A DNA stretch of 64,000 nucleotides, taken from the NCBI RefSeq assembly GCF_000614145.1, contig NZ_BAKK01000009.1, forward strand, positions 62,001-126,000, written 5' to 3'. Positions within the stretch are counted from its first letter, which is position 1; each line of letters opens with the position of its first letter. A program made the position numbers and the translations under genes. This stretch comes from Bacteroides faecichinchillae JCM 17102. GTDB lineage: Bacteria > Bacteroidota > Bacteroidia > Bacteroidales > Bacteroidaceae. Shown piece after piece: positions 27,672 to 36,350 of this stretch. The notes under the pieces are model-generated. The model ran no database searches. It had not been told where the DNA came from and was given only the letters and a program-made list of their open reading frames with translations.

Positions 27672-28659
27672 ATGAGGACGTCAATATTATATGTTTGTGC
27701 TATTTTGATTGTGTTTAATATTATATCTTGTAAAGAAGAAAAGAAGCTTGCAGAACTTAAATGTTCTCTATTTTCTTCTTTTACGATTTATCCTGATTCA
27801 ACATTCTTTAAGGGTATATCATGCTTGTTTTTTGAAGAAAATAAACTTTATATGTTTGATCCGTCAAGGGCTGATGTTGCTGTTTTAGATATTGATAGAG
27901 ATACTTTCTATACTGTTGGTAAATTCGGAGAAGGTCCTAAAGAAGTGGTGTCACCAACAGGTTTTTATGTACAGAAAGATACTGTTTATATCTCAGATGC
28001 TGGCACAATGACTTTGAAACTTTATGATGGGAAAGGATTTATAGAATCTGTGTCAGTCCCAACATGTAATGAGTTCCGTTTCTTTATAGATAATGATACT
28101 GTTTATGCAACAACGATGACAGATAGTTCATGTTATGTTAAGACGGCAATAAATTGGGATCGTGTGAATAATAATGATATACAATTTTGTGGGGATGTAT
28201 TTACTATGACAGAATATGCAGATATGAATATGTTACGTAATCAACGTCATTTAGTAAAAGGTAAAGATTGTTTGTATACTATATGTCCAAGTTATCCTGT
28301 AGTAGAAAAATATGATTTGCATAAAAACAAACTACTTGCTTCTTGTGATCTGTCAGATATTGGTGTTATTAAAGATAATTTATCTTATATAAAACAGAAA
28401 AATATATCCTAGAAGCTTTTTCACATATTTATGTGATGCTTATTGGGATGAAGGGAAATTGTATCTGTTGTGTGCTACTTGGGAAAAAGGATATAGAGTA
28501 AATACTATCATAATTTTAAACTCGGATTTAACTCCATTTTATATTTGTCATTTACCTGGTAAAATATATAATACAATTTGTGCTAATAAAAATTATATTT
28601 ATGCAATGAATTATGAGCAGTGTGCTATGGAAATATATAAGATTAGTAAGCCTTTCTAG
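27672..28659 (+). CDS. 6-bladed beta-propeller (TolB-like) lipoprotein, frameshifted
   Basis: An N-terminal signal and lipobox (IISC, about Cys17) precede repeated blade-like segments (CLFFEENKLYMFDPSRADVAVLDIDRDTFYTVGKFGEGP, GFYVQKDTVYISDAGTMTLKLYD). The frame stops at 28412, and the protein continues in the next frame from about 28405 as FFTYLCDAYWDEGKLYLLCATWEKG and ends at 28659. Removing one A from the A5 run near 28400 restores one frame of about 328 residues. Such propellers are the standard partners of NVEALA peptides. The family label (BF2992-like TolB) is from memory; whether the frameshift is real is unresolved. Confidence 0.65.
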
Positions 28660-29099
28660 TATTTTTGTTTGTTTTGTACTTGTAATAGCGGAAAGAGCAA
28701 AGTTGTAGAACAAAATATATCCTCTTTGTTAAATGAAGATGTTGCTTGGCTGAAAGGAAAACAAATTCATTCTTTGGATTCAGTAACAGGGAAGATAGAA
28801 GGATCTACTATTGTGTATATATTTAATTATTATGACTGCGAAGTATGTATAGACAGAGGCTTTGAAGTAGTCAAAAAAGGAATTCATATAAGGAATTTAT
28901 TTATAAGGATAAGAAAGATTTAATAAGAAAAGGATTGAAGTATGTACCTACTCCTATAATGTTGATTGTTGATAATGAATTGAGGATAAAAGATGCATAT
29001 ATATTCGAAGTATCACAAGATAATAAACAACTAAAAGGCTTTATTCAAAAATGTCTATTTATAGATCCTCATTATTGTGGCAGTGAAGTTCTTTTTTAG
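28613..29099 (+). CDS. Thioredoxin-fold lipoprotein of the NVEALA cluster, frameshifted
   Basis: A likely start ATG at 28613 overlaps the end of the propeller gene and gives a basic N terminus and hydrophobic segment (LVSLSSIFVCFVL). With one T restored at 28680, this reads into a lipobox Cys and NSGKSKVVEQN. The body contains STIVYIFNYYDCEVC, a CxxC-type (C-E-V-C) thioredoxin-like site. A second shift near 28887 in AAAAAAGG leads to KYVPTPIMLIVDNELRIKDAY, the usual cis-Pro and following strand, ending at 29099. With both single-base repairs the protein has about 160 residues and could form or reduce disulfides in its Cys-rich NVEALA partner; that role is inferred. Confidence 0.5.
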
Positions 29100-29309
29100 T
29101 AAAACTCTTCCTTTCTGTAAAGTTGCTGTAAGAATAACTTTTTTATCATCACTTCCTGCGTCCTGATGATGAACTATTCCTTGGTTGTTTATATATTCAC
29201 TCTTATTTAAATTCCACGAGATTGTACTACCACTTTCTCCTACTGCTGGAAGAAGTATAAAAGAGTTATTTATGACGCCAAAATTAATTAATAGTTTTAA
29301 GTTTGCCAA
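29055..29309 (-). pseudogene. Fragment of a protein with a bacterial Ig-like (atypical Big) domain
   Basis: The minus strand encodes LPAVGESGSTISWNLNKSEYI, NNQGIVHH and KKVILTATLQKG ... FTATI, which match the pattern of Ig-like domains at the C terminus of secreted glycosidases (LP...G..GSTISW...NNGIVT...V.LTATI.KG...KTFTVTI). No start signal, export sequence or remaining gene is present, and the coding strand overlaps the end of the thioredoxin-like gene. It appears to be a stranded remnant of a larger gene. Confidence 0.5.
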
Positions 29310-29389
29310 GAAAAATGATAGTCTTGATATGAAGAATAATACTTGCTTCTTAGTTTGATATAAACTCTGGCATATTGCAGTGATTTTAT

Positions 29390-29397
29390 TATATTTG
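29390..29397 (+). promoter_or_regulatory. TATATTTG -7 element upstream of the steroid-reductase cluster
   Basis: TATATTTG matches TAnnTTTG and lies 24 bases before the ATG at 29422. No TTTG occurs at the expected spacing. It would drive the three-gene cluster at 29422-32380 and argues for the ATG at 29422 rather than 29380. Confidence 0.5.
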
Positions 29398-29421
29398 CGT
29401 GTTGAAAATAAGTTTACTATG

Positions 29422-30180
29422 AATATAGATTCTTTTTATTGGTTTTTGGGTGGTATGAGCCTGATTGCATTGATTGTTTTTATTGCACTTTATTTTGTAA
29501 AAGCCGGGTATGGAATGTTTCGTACAAATTCGTGGGGAGTAGCTATTTCCAATAAGTTGGCTTGGGTATTTATGGAAGCCCCTGTCTTTTTAGTGATGTG
29601 TTGGATGTGGATATATTCGGAACGTCGTTTTGATCCGGTCGTTCTAACATTTTTTCTATTCTTTCAAACTCATTATTTTCAGCGCGCCTTTGTCTTTCCT
29701 TTTTTGTTGAGTGGAAAGAGTAAAATGCCGTTGGCTATCATGTCGATGGGAATACTTTTTAATTTGTTGAATGGTTACATGCAAGGAGAGTGGATTTTTT
29801 ATCTTGCTCCAAAAGATATGTATCAATCTGATTGGTTTTCTACTCCTTGGTTTATAATAGGTACACTTCTTTTCTTTACAGGAATGTTTGTGAATTGGCA
29901 TGCCGATTATGTGATTCGCCATTTGCGTAAACCCGGTGATACACGTCATTATTTACCTCAGAAAGGAATGTATCGTTATATTACTTCTGCTAATTACTTT
30001 GGTGAAATTGTGGAATGGTTAGGTTGGGCCATATTGACTTGTTCCCTTTCCGGGCTTGTTTTCTTTTGGTGGACAATTGCTAACCTTGTTCCTCGAGCTA
30101 ATGCTATCTGGCACCATTATCGGGAAGAATTTGGAGAGAAGGTTGGACGAAGGAAACGAGTATTCCCGTATCTGTATTAA
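29422..30180 (+). CDS. 3-oxo-5-alpha-steroid 4-dehydrogenase (5-alpha-reductase) family membrane protein
   Basis: This 252-residue integral membrane protein belongs to the steroid 5-alpha-reductase family (PF02544), whose members reduce the Delta4 double bond of 3-oxo-Delta4 steroids with NADPH. There are about six hydrophobic segments. The C terminus has the family signature YITSANYFGEIVEWLGWAIL and TIANLVPRANAIWHHYREEFG, ending RVFPYLY, as in SRD5A enzymes. A middle FFQTHYFQRAFVFPFLLSG also matches. The two downstream genes encode an old-yellow-enzyme protein and a short-chain dehydrogenase, the same set linked to bile-acid/steroid reduction in other Bacteroidales. Substrate is inferred, not shown. 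Confidence 0.85.
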   Translation, partial: NIDSFYWFLGGMSLIALIVFIALYFVKAGYGMFRTNSWGVAISNKLAWVFMEAPVFLVMCWMWIYSERRFDPVVLTFFLFFQTHYFQRAFVFPFLLSGKSKMPLAIMSMGILFNLLNGYMQGEWIFYLAPKDMYQSDWFSTPWFIIGTLLFFTGMFVNWHADYVIRHLRKPGDTRHYLPQKGMYRYITSANYFGEIVEWLGWAILTCSLSGLVFFWWTIANLVPRANAIWHHYREEFGEKVGRRKRVFPYLY

Positions 30181-30277
30181 GTTGTCTTTGATTCTATCTG
30201 ATTTTAATACTGAAAAGCTTGTTCATATAAATAATTTTAGCGAATATTGCAATCAAATTTCTGTAAATTAAGAATCT

Positions 30278-31526
30278 ATGAATTCGACTAATAATATGAA
30301 AGAACAACGGAAATTACTTTTTTCTCCAGTCACAATCGGGCCTCTTACTTTACGAAATCGTACCATCCGTTCGGCAGCTTTTGAAAGTATGTGTCCGGGA
30401 AATGCTCCTTCTCAAATGTTACTTGATTATCATCGTTCGGTAGCTGCGGGAGGGGTTGGAATGACAACGGTTGCTTATGCCGCTGTGACACAAAGTGGGC
30501 TTTCTTTCGATCGTCAGTTATGGTTACGTCCGGAAATTATTCCCGGTTTGCGGGAAGTGACGGATGCCATTCATGCTGAAGGTGCTGCTGCCGGAATCCA
30601 AATAGGGCATTGTGGCAATATGTCTCATAAAAAGATTTGTGGGGTAACTCCAATATCAGCCTGTTCCGGTTTCAATCTTTATTCTCCTACTTTTGTGCGG
30701 GGGATGAAAAAAGAGGAATTACCTATAATGGCTAAAGCATATGGACAGGGTGTGAGCTTGGCTAGAGAAGCTGGGTTTGATGCAGTCGAAGTACATGCTG
30801 GTCATGGATATTTGATTAGTCAGTTTCTTTCTCCATCTACAAACCATAGAAAAGATGAGTATGGAGGTTCGTTGGAAAATCGAATGCGATTTATGGATCT
30901 GGTAATGGGTGAAGTGATGAAGGCGGCAGGTAATGATATGGCAGTCATCGTCAAAATGAATATGCGGGATGGATTTAAGGGAGGAATGGAATTGGAGGAA
31001 ACGATTCCAGTAGCTAAGCGTTTATTAGAATTGGGTGCTCATGCTTTGGTTCTGAGTGGAGGTTTTGTTAGTAAGGCACCGATGTATGTTATGCGAGGAG
31101 CAATGCCGATTCGTTCTATGTCTTATTATATGGATTGTTGGTGGTTAAAATATGGCGTTCGAATGTTTGGTAAATGGATGATACCTACTGTTCCTTTTAA
31201 AGAAGCTTATTTTCTTGAAGATGCTTTGAAGTTTCGTGAAGCATTGCCGGATGCTTCATTAATTTATGTGGGTGGTCTGGTTTCCGGGAAAGATAGAAGA
31301 AGTACTGGATTTAGGATTTGATGCAGTACAAATGGCACGTGCATTATTGAATGAACCGGGATTTGTAAATAGGATGAGACAAGAAGAGTTAGCACGTTGT
31401 ACTTGTGGACACAGTAACTATTGTATCGGACGGATGTACACTATCGAAATGGCTTGTCATCAACATTTGAAAGAAAAACTGCCCCTTTGTTTACAAAAGG
31501 AGATCGAAAAATTAGAGAAACAATGA
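30278..31526 (+). CDS. Old yellow enzyme-family NADH:flavin oxidoreductase (BaiCD-like), frameshifted near 31290
   Basis: The TIM-barrel FMN oxidoreductase reads from ATG 30278 to the stop at 31319-31321 and continues in the next frame to 31526. Deleting one A in GGGAAAGATAG (about 31290) restores YVGGLVSGKIEEVLDLGFDAVQMARALLNEP and gives about 415 residues. Visible motifs are FSPVTIGPLTLRNRTIRSA, AIHAEGAAAGIQIGHCGN, VEVHAGHGYLISQFLSP, NHRKDEYGGSLENR and the C-terminal CTCGHSNYCIGRM cysteines. Relatives reduce enone double bonds, including 5-beta reduction of 3-oxo-Delta4 steroids. Its stop overlaps the next start by 4 bases. Confidence 0.8.
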
Positions 31527-32380
31527 ATGAAGTAAGATGGGCAATTATTACCGGTGCCGATGGAGGAATGGGGACGGAAATTACGCGTGCTGTTGCTGAA
31601 GCTGGTTATCATGTATTGATGGCTTGTTATCAGCCTAAGAAGGCTGAAGGTGTCCGGCAACAACTAATTAAGGAAACGGGAAATCCATATTTAGAAGTAT
31701 TAGCTATTGATTTGTCTTCTATGGACTCGGTCGTTTCTTTTGCTAATGAAGTGATAAAACGCAATTTGTCTGTTTCATTGTTGATGAATAATGCAGGTAC
31801 AATGGAAACGGGGCTTCATATTACTACTGATGGTTTCGAACGTACAGTTAGCGTTAATTATCTAGGTCCTTTCCTGCTCACACATAAACTACTACCTATA
31901 TTGGTTCCTGGTGCGCGTATTGTCAATATGGTTTCTTGTACATATGCTATCGGACATCTTGATTTTCCGGATTTCTATTTGAGGGGTAAGAAAGGACGTT
32001 TTTTCAGAATTCCTGTTTACAGTAACACAAAGCTGGCTTTGATGTTATTTACTCTTGAGCTTTCCGAACGTCTGAAAGATAGAGGAATTGTTGTGAATGC
32101 AGCTGATCCTGGAATTGTCTCTACGGATATTATAACCATGCATCAATGGTTTGACCCTTTAACGGATATTTTATTCCGACCGTTTATTCGTACACCTCGA
32201 CAAGGAGCAGATACAGCTATTGGATTGTTGCTGAATGCGAAGGAAGCAGGGGTGACTGGACAACTCTATGCTAGCAGTCATCGAAAAGTGCTGTCTGAGA
32301 AATATATCCGGCATAAACAGAAAAAACAGCTTTGGGAGGAAACGGAACATCTATTACAACGTTGGCTGAACAAGTATTAA
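31523..32380 (+). CDS. Short-chain dehydrogenase/reductase, candidate hydroxysteroid dehydrogenase
   Basis: This 285-residue NAD(P)-dependent oxidoreductase has the Rossmann motif TGADGGMGTEI (about residues 8-19), the NNAG segment, catalytic Ser in NMVSCTY and YSNTK as the YxxxK pair, followed by a PGxVxT-like DPGIVSTDI. The ATG at 31523 overlaps the end of the flavin oxidoreductase by 4 bases (ATGA), so the two are coupled. As the third gene of the 5-alpha-reductase/OYE cluster it could reduce the 3-keto group of steroids or bile acids (3-alpha or 3-beta). Broad SDR members cannot be assigned a substrate by sequence alone. Confidence 0.82.
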   Translation: MNEVRWAIITGADGGMGTEITRAVAEAGYHVLMACYQPKKAEGVRQQLIKETGNPYLEVLAIDLSSMDSVVSFANEVIKRNLSVSLLMNNAGTMETGLHITTDGFERTVSVNYLGPFLLTHKLLPILVPGARIVNMVSCTYAIGHLDFPDFYLRGKKGRFFRIPVYSNTKLALMLFTLELSERLKDRGIVVNAADPGIVSTDIITMHQWFDPLTDILFRPFIRTPRQGADTAIGLLLNAKEAGVTGQLYASSHRKVLSEKYIRHKQKKQLWEETEHLLQRWLNKY

Positions 32381-32590
32381 TCTATTCCTTAATTATATAT
32401 AGGTTTATACTGAGCATGTAAAAAGTAGGGAAGAATGGTAGGTGCTCCTTTCTCTGTTGTATTGTTTGAAACTACATTATTGCTAATTAACTATCATTTG
32501 TGGATCAGTGGAATTATGGATAAAAAGAAGTTGTAAGATTAATTGTTCATTCTGTCTGATGATAGAGAAATTGCAAAGGGTTGAATGATA

Positions 32591-32639
32591 ATAACGAACG
32601 GCAAACAATCTGTTTTGATAGATGCTTGCCGTTCGTTAT
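32591..32639. terminator. Bidirectional terminator between the steroid cluster and pfkA
   Basis: ATAACGAACGGCAA (32591-32604) and TTGCCGTTCGTTAT (32626-32639) form a perfect 14-bp stem with a 21-nt loop. Convergent genes end at 32380 and 32657. The sequence from 32381 to 32590 shows no gene. Confidence 0.75.
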
Positions 32640-32656
32640 ATATTTTTGTTCCTCGT

Positions 32657-33637
32657 TTAGATAGAGAGTTCTTTTAATACATTGACAAGATCTCTTTTAA
32701 TTGGCTTGTCGTTTTTGATAGCTTTGCTGAAGGGTACGTAGACGATTTCATCATGTTCGATACCAATCATAACATTACGTTGATCTTCCATGATAGCATC
32801 AATGGCAGCCGCACCTAAGCGACTTGCTAAAATACGATCGTGTGCTGTTGGGCTACCACCCCGTTGTAAGTGACCTAAAATAGTTACACGTACGTCGTAT
32901 TGAGGATATTCGTTCTTTACGCGTTCTGCGAAATGCATGGCACCTCCAGTGAGTTCACTTTCTGCCACCAACACGATACTACTATTCTTTGATTTACGGA
33001 ATCCGTTTTTAATGAATTCTTCCAATTGGTCTACTTCTGTACTGAATTCTGGGATAATAGCAGCTTCTGCTCCTGATGCGATTGCACCATTTAATGCAAG
33101 AAAACCGGCATCACGTCCCATTACTTCAACGAAAAACAGACGTTCATGTGAAGTAGCAGTATCACGAATTTTGTCTACTGCATCTAATATTGTATTCAGG
33201 GCCGTATCATATCCGATCGTAGTATCAGTACCATAAAGGTCATTGTCAATTGTTCCGGGTAATCCGATACAAGGCACATCAAATTCCTGTGCAAAAATAC
33301 GTGCACCTGTCAAAGAACCATCGCCGCCGATAACAACCAATGCGTCGATTCCTTCTCTTTTCATGTTGTCATAAGCAAGTTGTCGCCCTTCAGGTGTAGT
33401 GAACTCTTGACAACGTGCAGTTTTCAGGATAGTTCCGCCAAGTTGGATGATGTTACTGACATTCTGACTTTTAAACTCTTTGATCTCACCTGTAACTAGC
33501 CCTTTGTAGCCTCTGTATATACCTTTAACTTGTAAACCATTATAAATAGCTGCGCGTGTTACCGCACGAATAGCAGCATTCATTCCGGGAGCATCCCCCC
33601 CAGAGGTCAATATACCTATACACTTAATTGTTCCCAT
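32657..33637 (-). CDS. pfkA: 6-phosphofructokinase (ATP-type)
   Basis: This 326-residue enzyme phosphorylates fructose-6-phosphate in glycolysis. The ATP loop [57 protein letters not shown] with the catalytic Asp, and [12 protein letters not shown] are intact, and allosteric-site residues near GGSPTAHDR are typical. The start at 33637 (MGTIK) is chosen over 33676, since a TACTTTTG -7 element at 33666-33673 lies between them on the minus strand. Bacteroides also carries PPi-type kinases; the ATP-type Gly pattern suits this one. Confidence 0.95.
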   Translation of the reverse strand: MGTIKCIGILTSGGDAPGMNAAIRAVTRAAIYNGLQVKGIYRGYKGLVTGEIKEFKSQNVSNIIQLGGTILKTARCQEFTTPEGRQLAYDNMKREGIDALVVIGGDGSLTGARIFAQEFDVPCIGLPGTIDNDLYGTDTTIGYDTALNTILDAVDKIRDTATSHERLFFVEVMGRDAGFLALNGAIASGAEAAIIPEFSTEVDQLEEFIKNGFRKSKNSSIVLVAESELTGGAMHFAERVKNEYPQYDVRVTILGHLQRGGSPTAHDRILASRLGAAAIDAIMEDQRNVMIGIEHDEIVYVPFSKAIKNDKPIKRDLVNVLKELSI

Positions 33638-33785
33638 AACAATCTTTTTATTTAATTTGGTGCGACAAAAGTACAATAAAAAGTTGAAAACGTTATTTCA
33701 GAACTTCGTTTTCATGTGAAGAAAATATTAAAATTGTTCAAATCACACTCTTATTCAATCAATTTTTTCTTTGTTGTTGAGTTAC

Positions 33786-34655
33786 CTATTCTTTAATTTG
33801 CGTTTGAATATAGCGTGATATCTTTTCCATTAGCCATTTCGGGGTGGAAGTCGCTCCGCACACACCGATAGATGTTACATCTTGAAGCAAAGAAGCATCA
33901 ATTTCTTCCTGACTATCTATTAAATGGGAGTTTGGATTCACTTTTAAGCATTCTTCGAACAACATTTTTCCATTCGAACTTTTTTTCCCACTTACAAAGA
34001 ATATTAAGTCATGTGAAGCTGCGAACTCCCGAAGTTTGGGCATCCGGTTTGCAACTTGGCGGCAAATGGTATCATAATATTCGAAAGTGGCTTTTGGAGA
34101 TATATGTTGTTTGATGTATTCTACAATTTCTTGGAATTCATCCAGTGACTTTGTTGTCTGTGAAAAGAGACGGATACTCTTATTAAAATCCAGTTTTTTG
34201 ACTTCTTCTGCTTTCTCAATAACAATAGCCTGCCCATCTGTTTGTCCCACTAATCCCAATACTTCAGCGTGTCCGTTTTTTCCATAAATGACGATCTGCT
34301 TCTCTTTCTGGTTGTCTTCCAGAAAACCTTGTTTGATACGTTTTTGCAGGCGTAAAACTACCGGGCAGGTGGCGTCAATAATTTCTATATTATTTTCGCG
34401 GGCGGTCATATAAGTTTCAGGTGGTTCTCCATGTGCACGAAGCAACACTTTTGCATTACGTAATTGCTTGAATTCATCATGATTGATAGTGATTAATCCC
34501 ATTTCTTTGAGACGTTCCACCTCCTTACTATTATGTACAATATCTCCCAGACAATAGAGAGTTTCGCCTTTGGTTAACTCTTCCTCTGCTTTATCAATAG
34601 CTGTAACTACACCAAAGCAGAATCCGGAACCTTCATCGATTTCTACCTTAATCAT
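33786..34655 (-). CDS. ispH: 4-hydroxy-3-methylbut-2-enyl diphosphate reductase
   Basis: This 289-residue 4Fe-4S enzyme makes isopentenyl and dimethylallyl diphosphate, the last step of the MEP pathway. The three cluster Cys lie in GFCFGV (about residue 13), DATCPVV and GVCGATSTPKW. HNSKEVERL, RAHGEPPE with the catalytic Glu, and SQTTKS are conserved. It lacks the N-terminal S1 or fusion domains found in some relatives. It follows cmk with a 16-base gap on the same strand, a common pairing in Bacteroidetes. The longer frame to 34700 would start inside cmk. Confidence 0.95.
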   Translation of the reverse strand: MIKVEIDEGSGFCFGVVTAIDKAEEELTKGETLYCLGDIVHNSKEVERLKEMGLITINHDEFKQLRNAKVLLRAHGEPPETYMTARENNIEIIDATCPVVLRLQKRIKQGFLEDNQKEKQIVIYGKNGHAEVLGLVGQTDGQAIVIEKAEEVKKLDFNKSIRLFSQTTKSLDEFQEIVEYIKQHISPKATFEYYDTICRQVANRMPKLREFAASHDLIFFVSGKKSSNGKMLFEECLKVNPNSHLIDSQEEIDASLLQDVTSIGVCGATSTPKWLMEKISRYIQTQIKE

Positions 34656-34671
34656 ATATTTAATGTATAAA

Positions 34672-35358
34672 CTATCCGGTGATTTTGTTGAACTGTTCAA
34701 ACAGCCATTTTTTCTGTTGTTCGATGGTCAGATTTGTATTATCCAATAATAACGCATCTTCTGCTTTACGTAACGGACTTACTTCACGATGTTGATCCAT
34801 ATAATCTCGTTGCTTGACGTTTTCCAGAATTTCATCAAAACTAGCTTTTTGTCCTTTGGCTTTCAACTCATCGTAGCGTCGTTGTGCACGGATTTCCGGT
34901 GAAGCTGTAACAAAGATTTTTAATTCGGCGTCAGGAAAAACAGTAGTACCAATATCACGTCCGTCCATTACGATACCTTTTTCTTTTCCCATAACTTGTT
35001 GCTGGGCAACCATTGCTTCGCGTACAAAGTCGAGGGCGCTGATTGGACTAACTTTTGATGAAACTTCCATTGAACGGATTTTGCTTTCTACATTTACTCC
35101 GTTGAGATGAGTATCCGGGCGTCCTGTTTCGGGGTTTAGTTTAAAGGAAATCCGAATATTTTTGATATCTTGTTTTAGTTTCTCTGTATCAATGGTATTT
35201 CCATTGAAGATTCCATTTTCTATACTATATAGAGTGACTGCACGATACATTGCACCGCTGTCAATGTAAATGTAACCCACTTCTTTAGCTAGATCTTTGG
35301 CCATCGTACTTTTTCCGCAAGAGGAAAATCCGTCAATTGCGATAGTTATCTTTTTCAT
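34672..35358 (-). CDS. cmk: Cytidylate kinase
   Basis: This 228-residue enzyme phosphorylates CMP and dCMP with ATP. The P-loop [16 protein letters not shown] is at residues 8-23, followed by [16 protein letters not shown], the NMP-binding region and [18 protein letters not shown], and the lid segment [10 protein letters not shown]. The start at 35358 ([10 protein letters not shown]) is standard; the frame extending to 35568 has no family similarity. A TATCTTTG -7-like element at 35387-35394 (minus strand) supports this start. Confidence 0.95.
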   Translation of the reverse strand: MKKITIAIDGFSSCGKSTMAKDLAKEVGYIYIDSGAMYRAVTLYSIENGIFNGNTIDTEKLKQDIKNIRISFKLNPETGRPDTHLNGVNVESKIRSMEVSSKVSPISALDFVREAMVAQQQVMGKEKGIVMDGRDIGTTVFPDAELKIFVTASPEIRAQRRYDELKAKGQKASFDEILENVKQRDYMDQHREVSPLRKAEDALLLDNTNLTIEQQKKWLFEQFNKITG

Positions 35359-35522
35359 CTTGATAAATTCTTCTAATTTAGTTCGCCAAAGATACAGGTA
35401 ATTTTGAATAATAACCCAACAATTGCTTATAAAAGCATTAAAGTGGGACGCTTGAAAAATTAAAAAAGTTAAAAAGCTGGATAAAAAGATATCAAGAAAG
35501 GGATGGTTATTTGAAAATGTGC

Positions 35523-35530
35523 TATATTTG
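35523..35530 (+). promoter_or_regulatory. TATATTTG -7 element before the TonB-family gene
   Basis: TATATTTG lies 55 bases before the start at 35586. TTTG at 35510-35513 is too close to act as -33. Promoter strength is uncertain. Confidence 0.45.
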
Positions 35531-35585
35531 CCCAGAAACACTTTAAAAGACACTTTTTTTTTAATCAATTATATTAATTAAACTT

Positions 35586-36281
35586 ATGGAAGTTAAAAAA
35601 TCACCCAAAGCAGACTTGGAAGGCAAGAAGTCTACCTGGTTGCTCATCGGTTACGTGATCGTATTGGCTTTCATGTTCGTAGCGTTCGAATGGACTAAAC
35701 GTGACGTGAAAATCGATGTCGCTCAAGTTGTAACTGAGGTCGTATTTGAGGAGGAAATTATTCCTATTACAGAAACCCCTCCAGAGCCGAACACTCCGCC
35801 ACCCGCTGAGGCTCCGAAAGTTGCTGAAACGTTGGAAATCGTTGATGATAATTCAGATGTTGAAGAATCAACAGATATTCTTACCGAAGATAATCTCCCT
35901 ACACAAACAAAGGCAAATGTAACGTATGTGCCTGTACAAGTTGTTGAAACAGAACCAGAGGAACAGACTATCTTTGAAGTTGTAGAACAAATGCCGGAAT
36001 TCCCGGGTGGAACTGCTGCTTTGATGCAATATTTGAATAAAAACATTAAGTATCCGGTAATTGCACAGGAACAAGGTACTCAGGGCCGTGTTATTGTACA
36101 GTTTGTGGTGAATAAGGATGGTAGTATTGTAGATGCACAAGTTGTACGTAGTGTAGATCCATATTTGGATAAGGAAGCTATTCGTGTGATCAATACCATG
36201 CCAAAATGGACACCAGGTAAGCAGCGTGGTAAACCAGTTCGCGTTAAGTTTACTGTTCCTGTAGCGTTTAGATTGACATAA
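35586..36281 (+). CDS. tonB: TonB-family energy transducer
   Basis: This 231-residue protein spans the inner membrane and couples proton-motive force from ExbB/ExbD to outer-membrane receptors such as SusC. A single N-terminal membrane anchor (about residues 18-38) is followed by a Pro/Glu/Thr-rich periplasmic spacer (TETPPEPNTPPPAEAP), and the C-terminal TonB domain begins FPGGTAALMQYLNKNIKYP and ends KPVRVKFTVPVAFRLT. It is not adjacent to exbBD, which lies about 3 kb downstream on the same strand. A strong terminator follows. Confidence 0.92.
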   Translation: MEVKKSPKADLEGKKSTWLLIGYVIVLAFMFVAFEWTKRDVKIDVAQVVTEVVFEEEIIPITETPPEPNTPPPAEAPKVAETLEIVDDNSDVEESTDILTEDNLPTQTKANVTYVPVQVVETEPEEQTIFEVVEQMPEFPGGTAALMQYLNKNIKYPVIAQEQGTQGRVIVQFVVNKDGSIVDAQVVRSVDPYLDKEAIRVINTMPKWTPGKQRGKPVRVKFTVPVAFRLT

Positions 36282-36300
36282 TTATCCTATCATAAAATGA

Positions 36301-36327
36301 AGAGGCTGCCGAAAGCAGCCTCTTTTT
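36301..36327 (+). terminator. Intrinsic terminator after tonB
   Basis: GAGGCTGC (36302-36309), loop CGAAA and GCAGCCTC (36315-36322) are followed by TTTTT. The ATG at 36297 lies in this element, so the prenyl synthase starts at 36351. Confidence 0.9.
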
Positions 36328-36350
36328 ATTCACTAATCTTTGTTACTATC

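Noticed and set aside
35359..35568. Long upstream extension of cmk
   Set aside because: The extra 70 residues have no kinase similarity and cross a promoter element.
36297..36350. Extended N terminus for the prenyl synthase
   Set aside because: The ATG and first codons fall in the tonB terminator hairpin; the ATG at 36351 fits the family.
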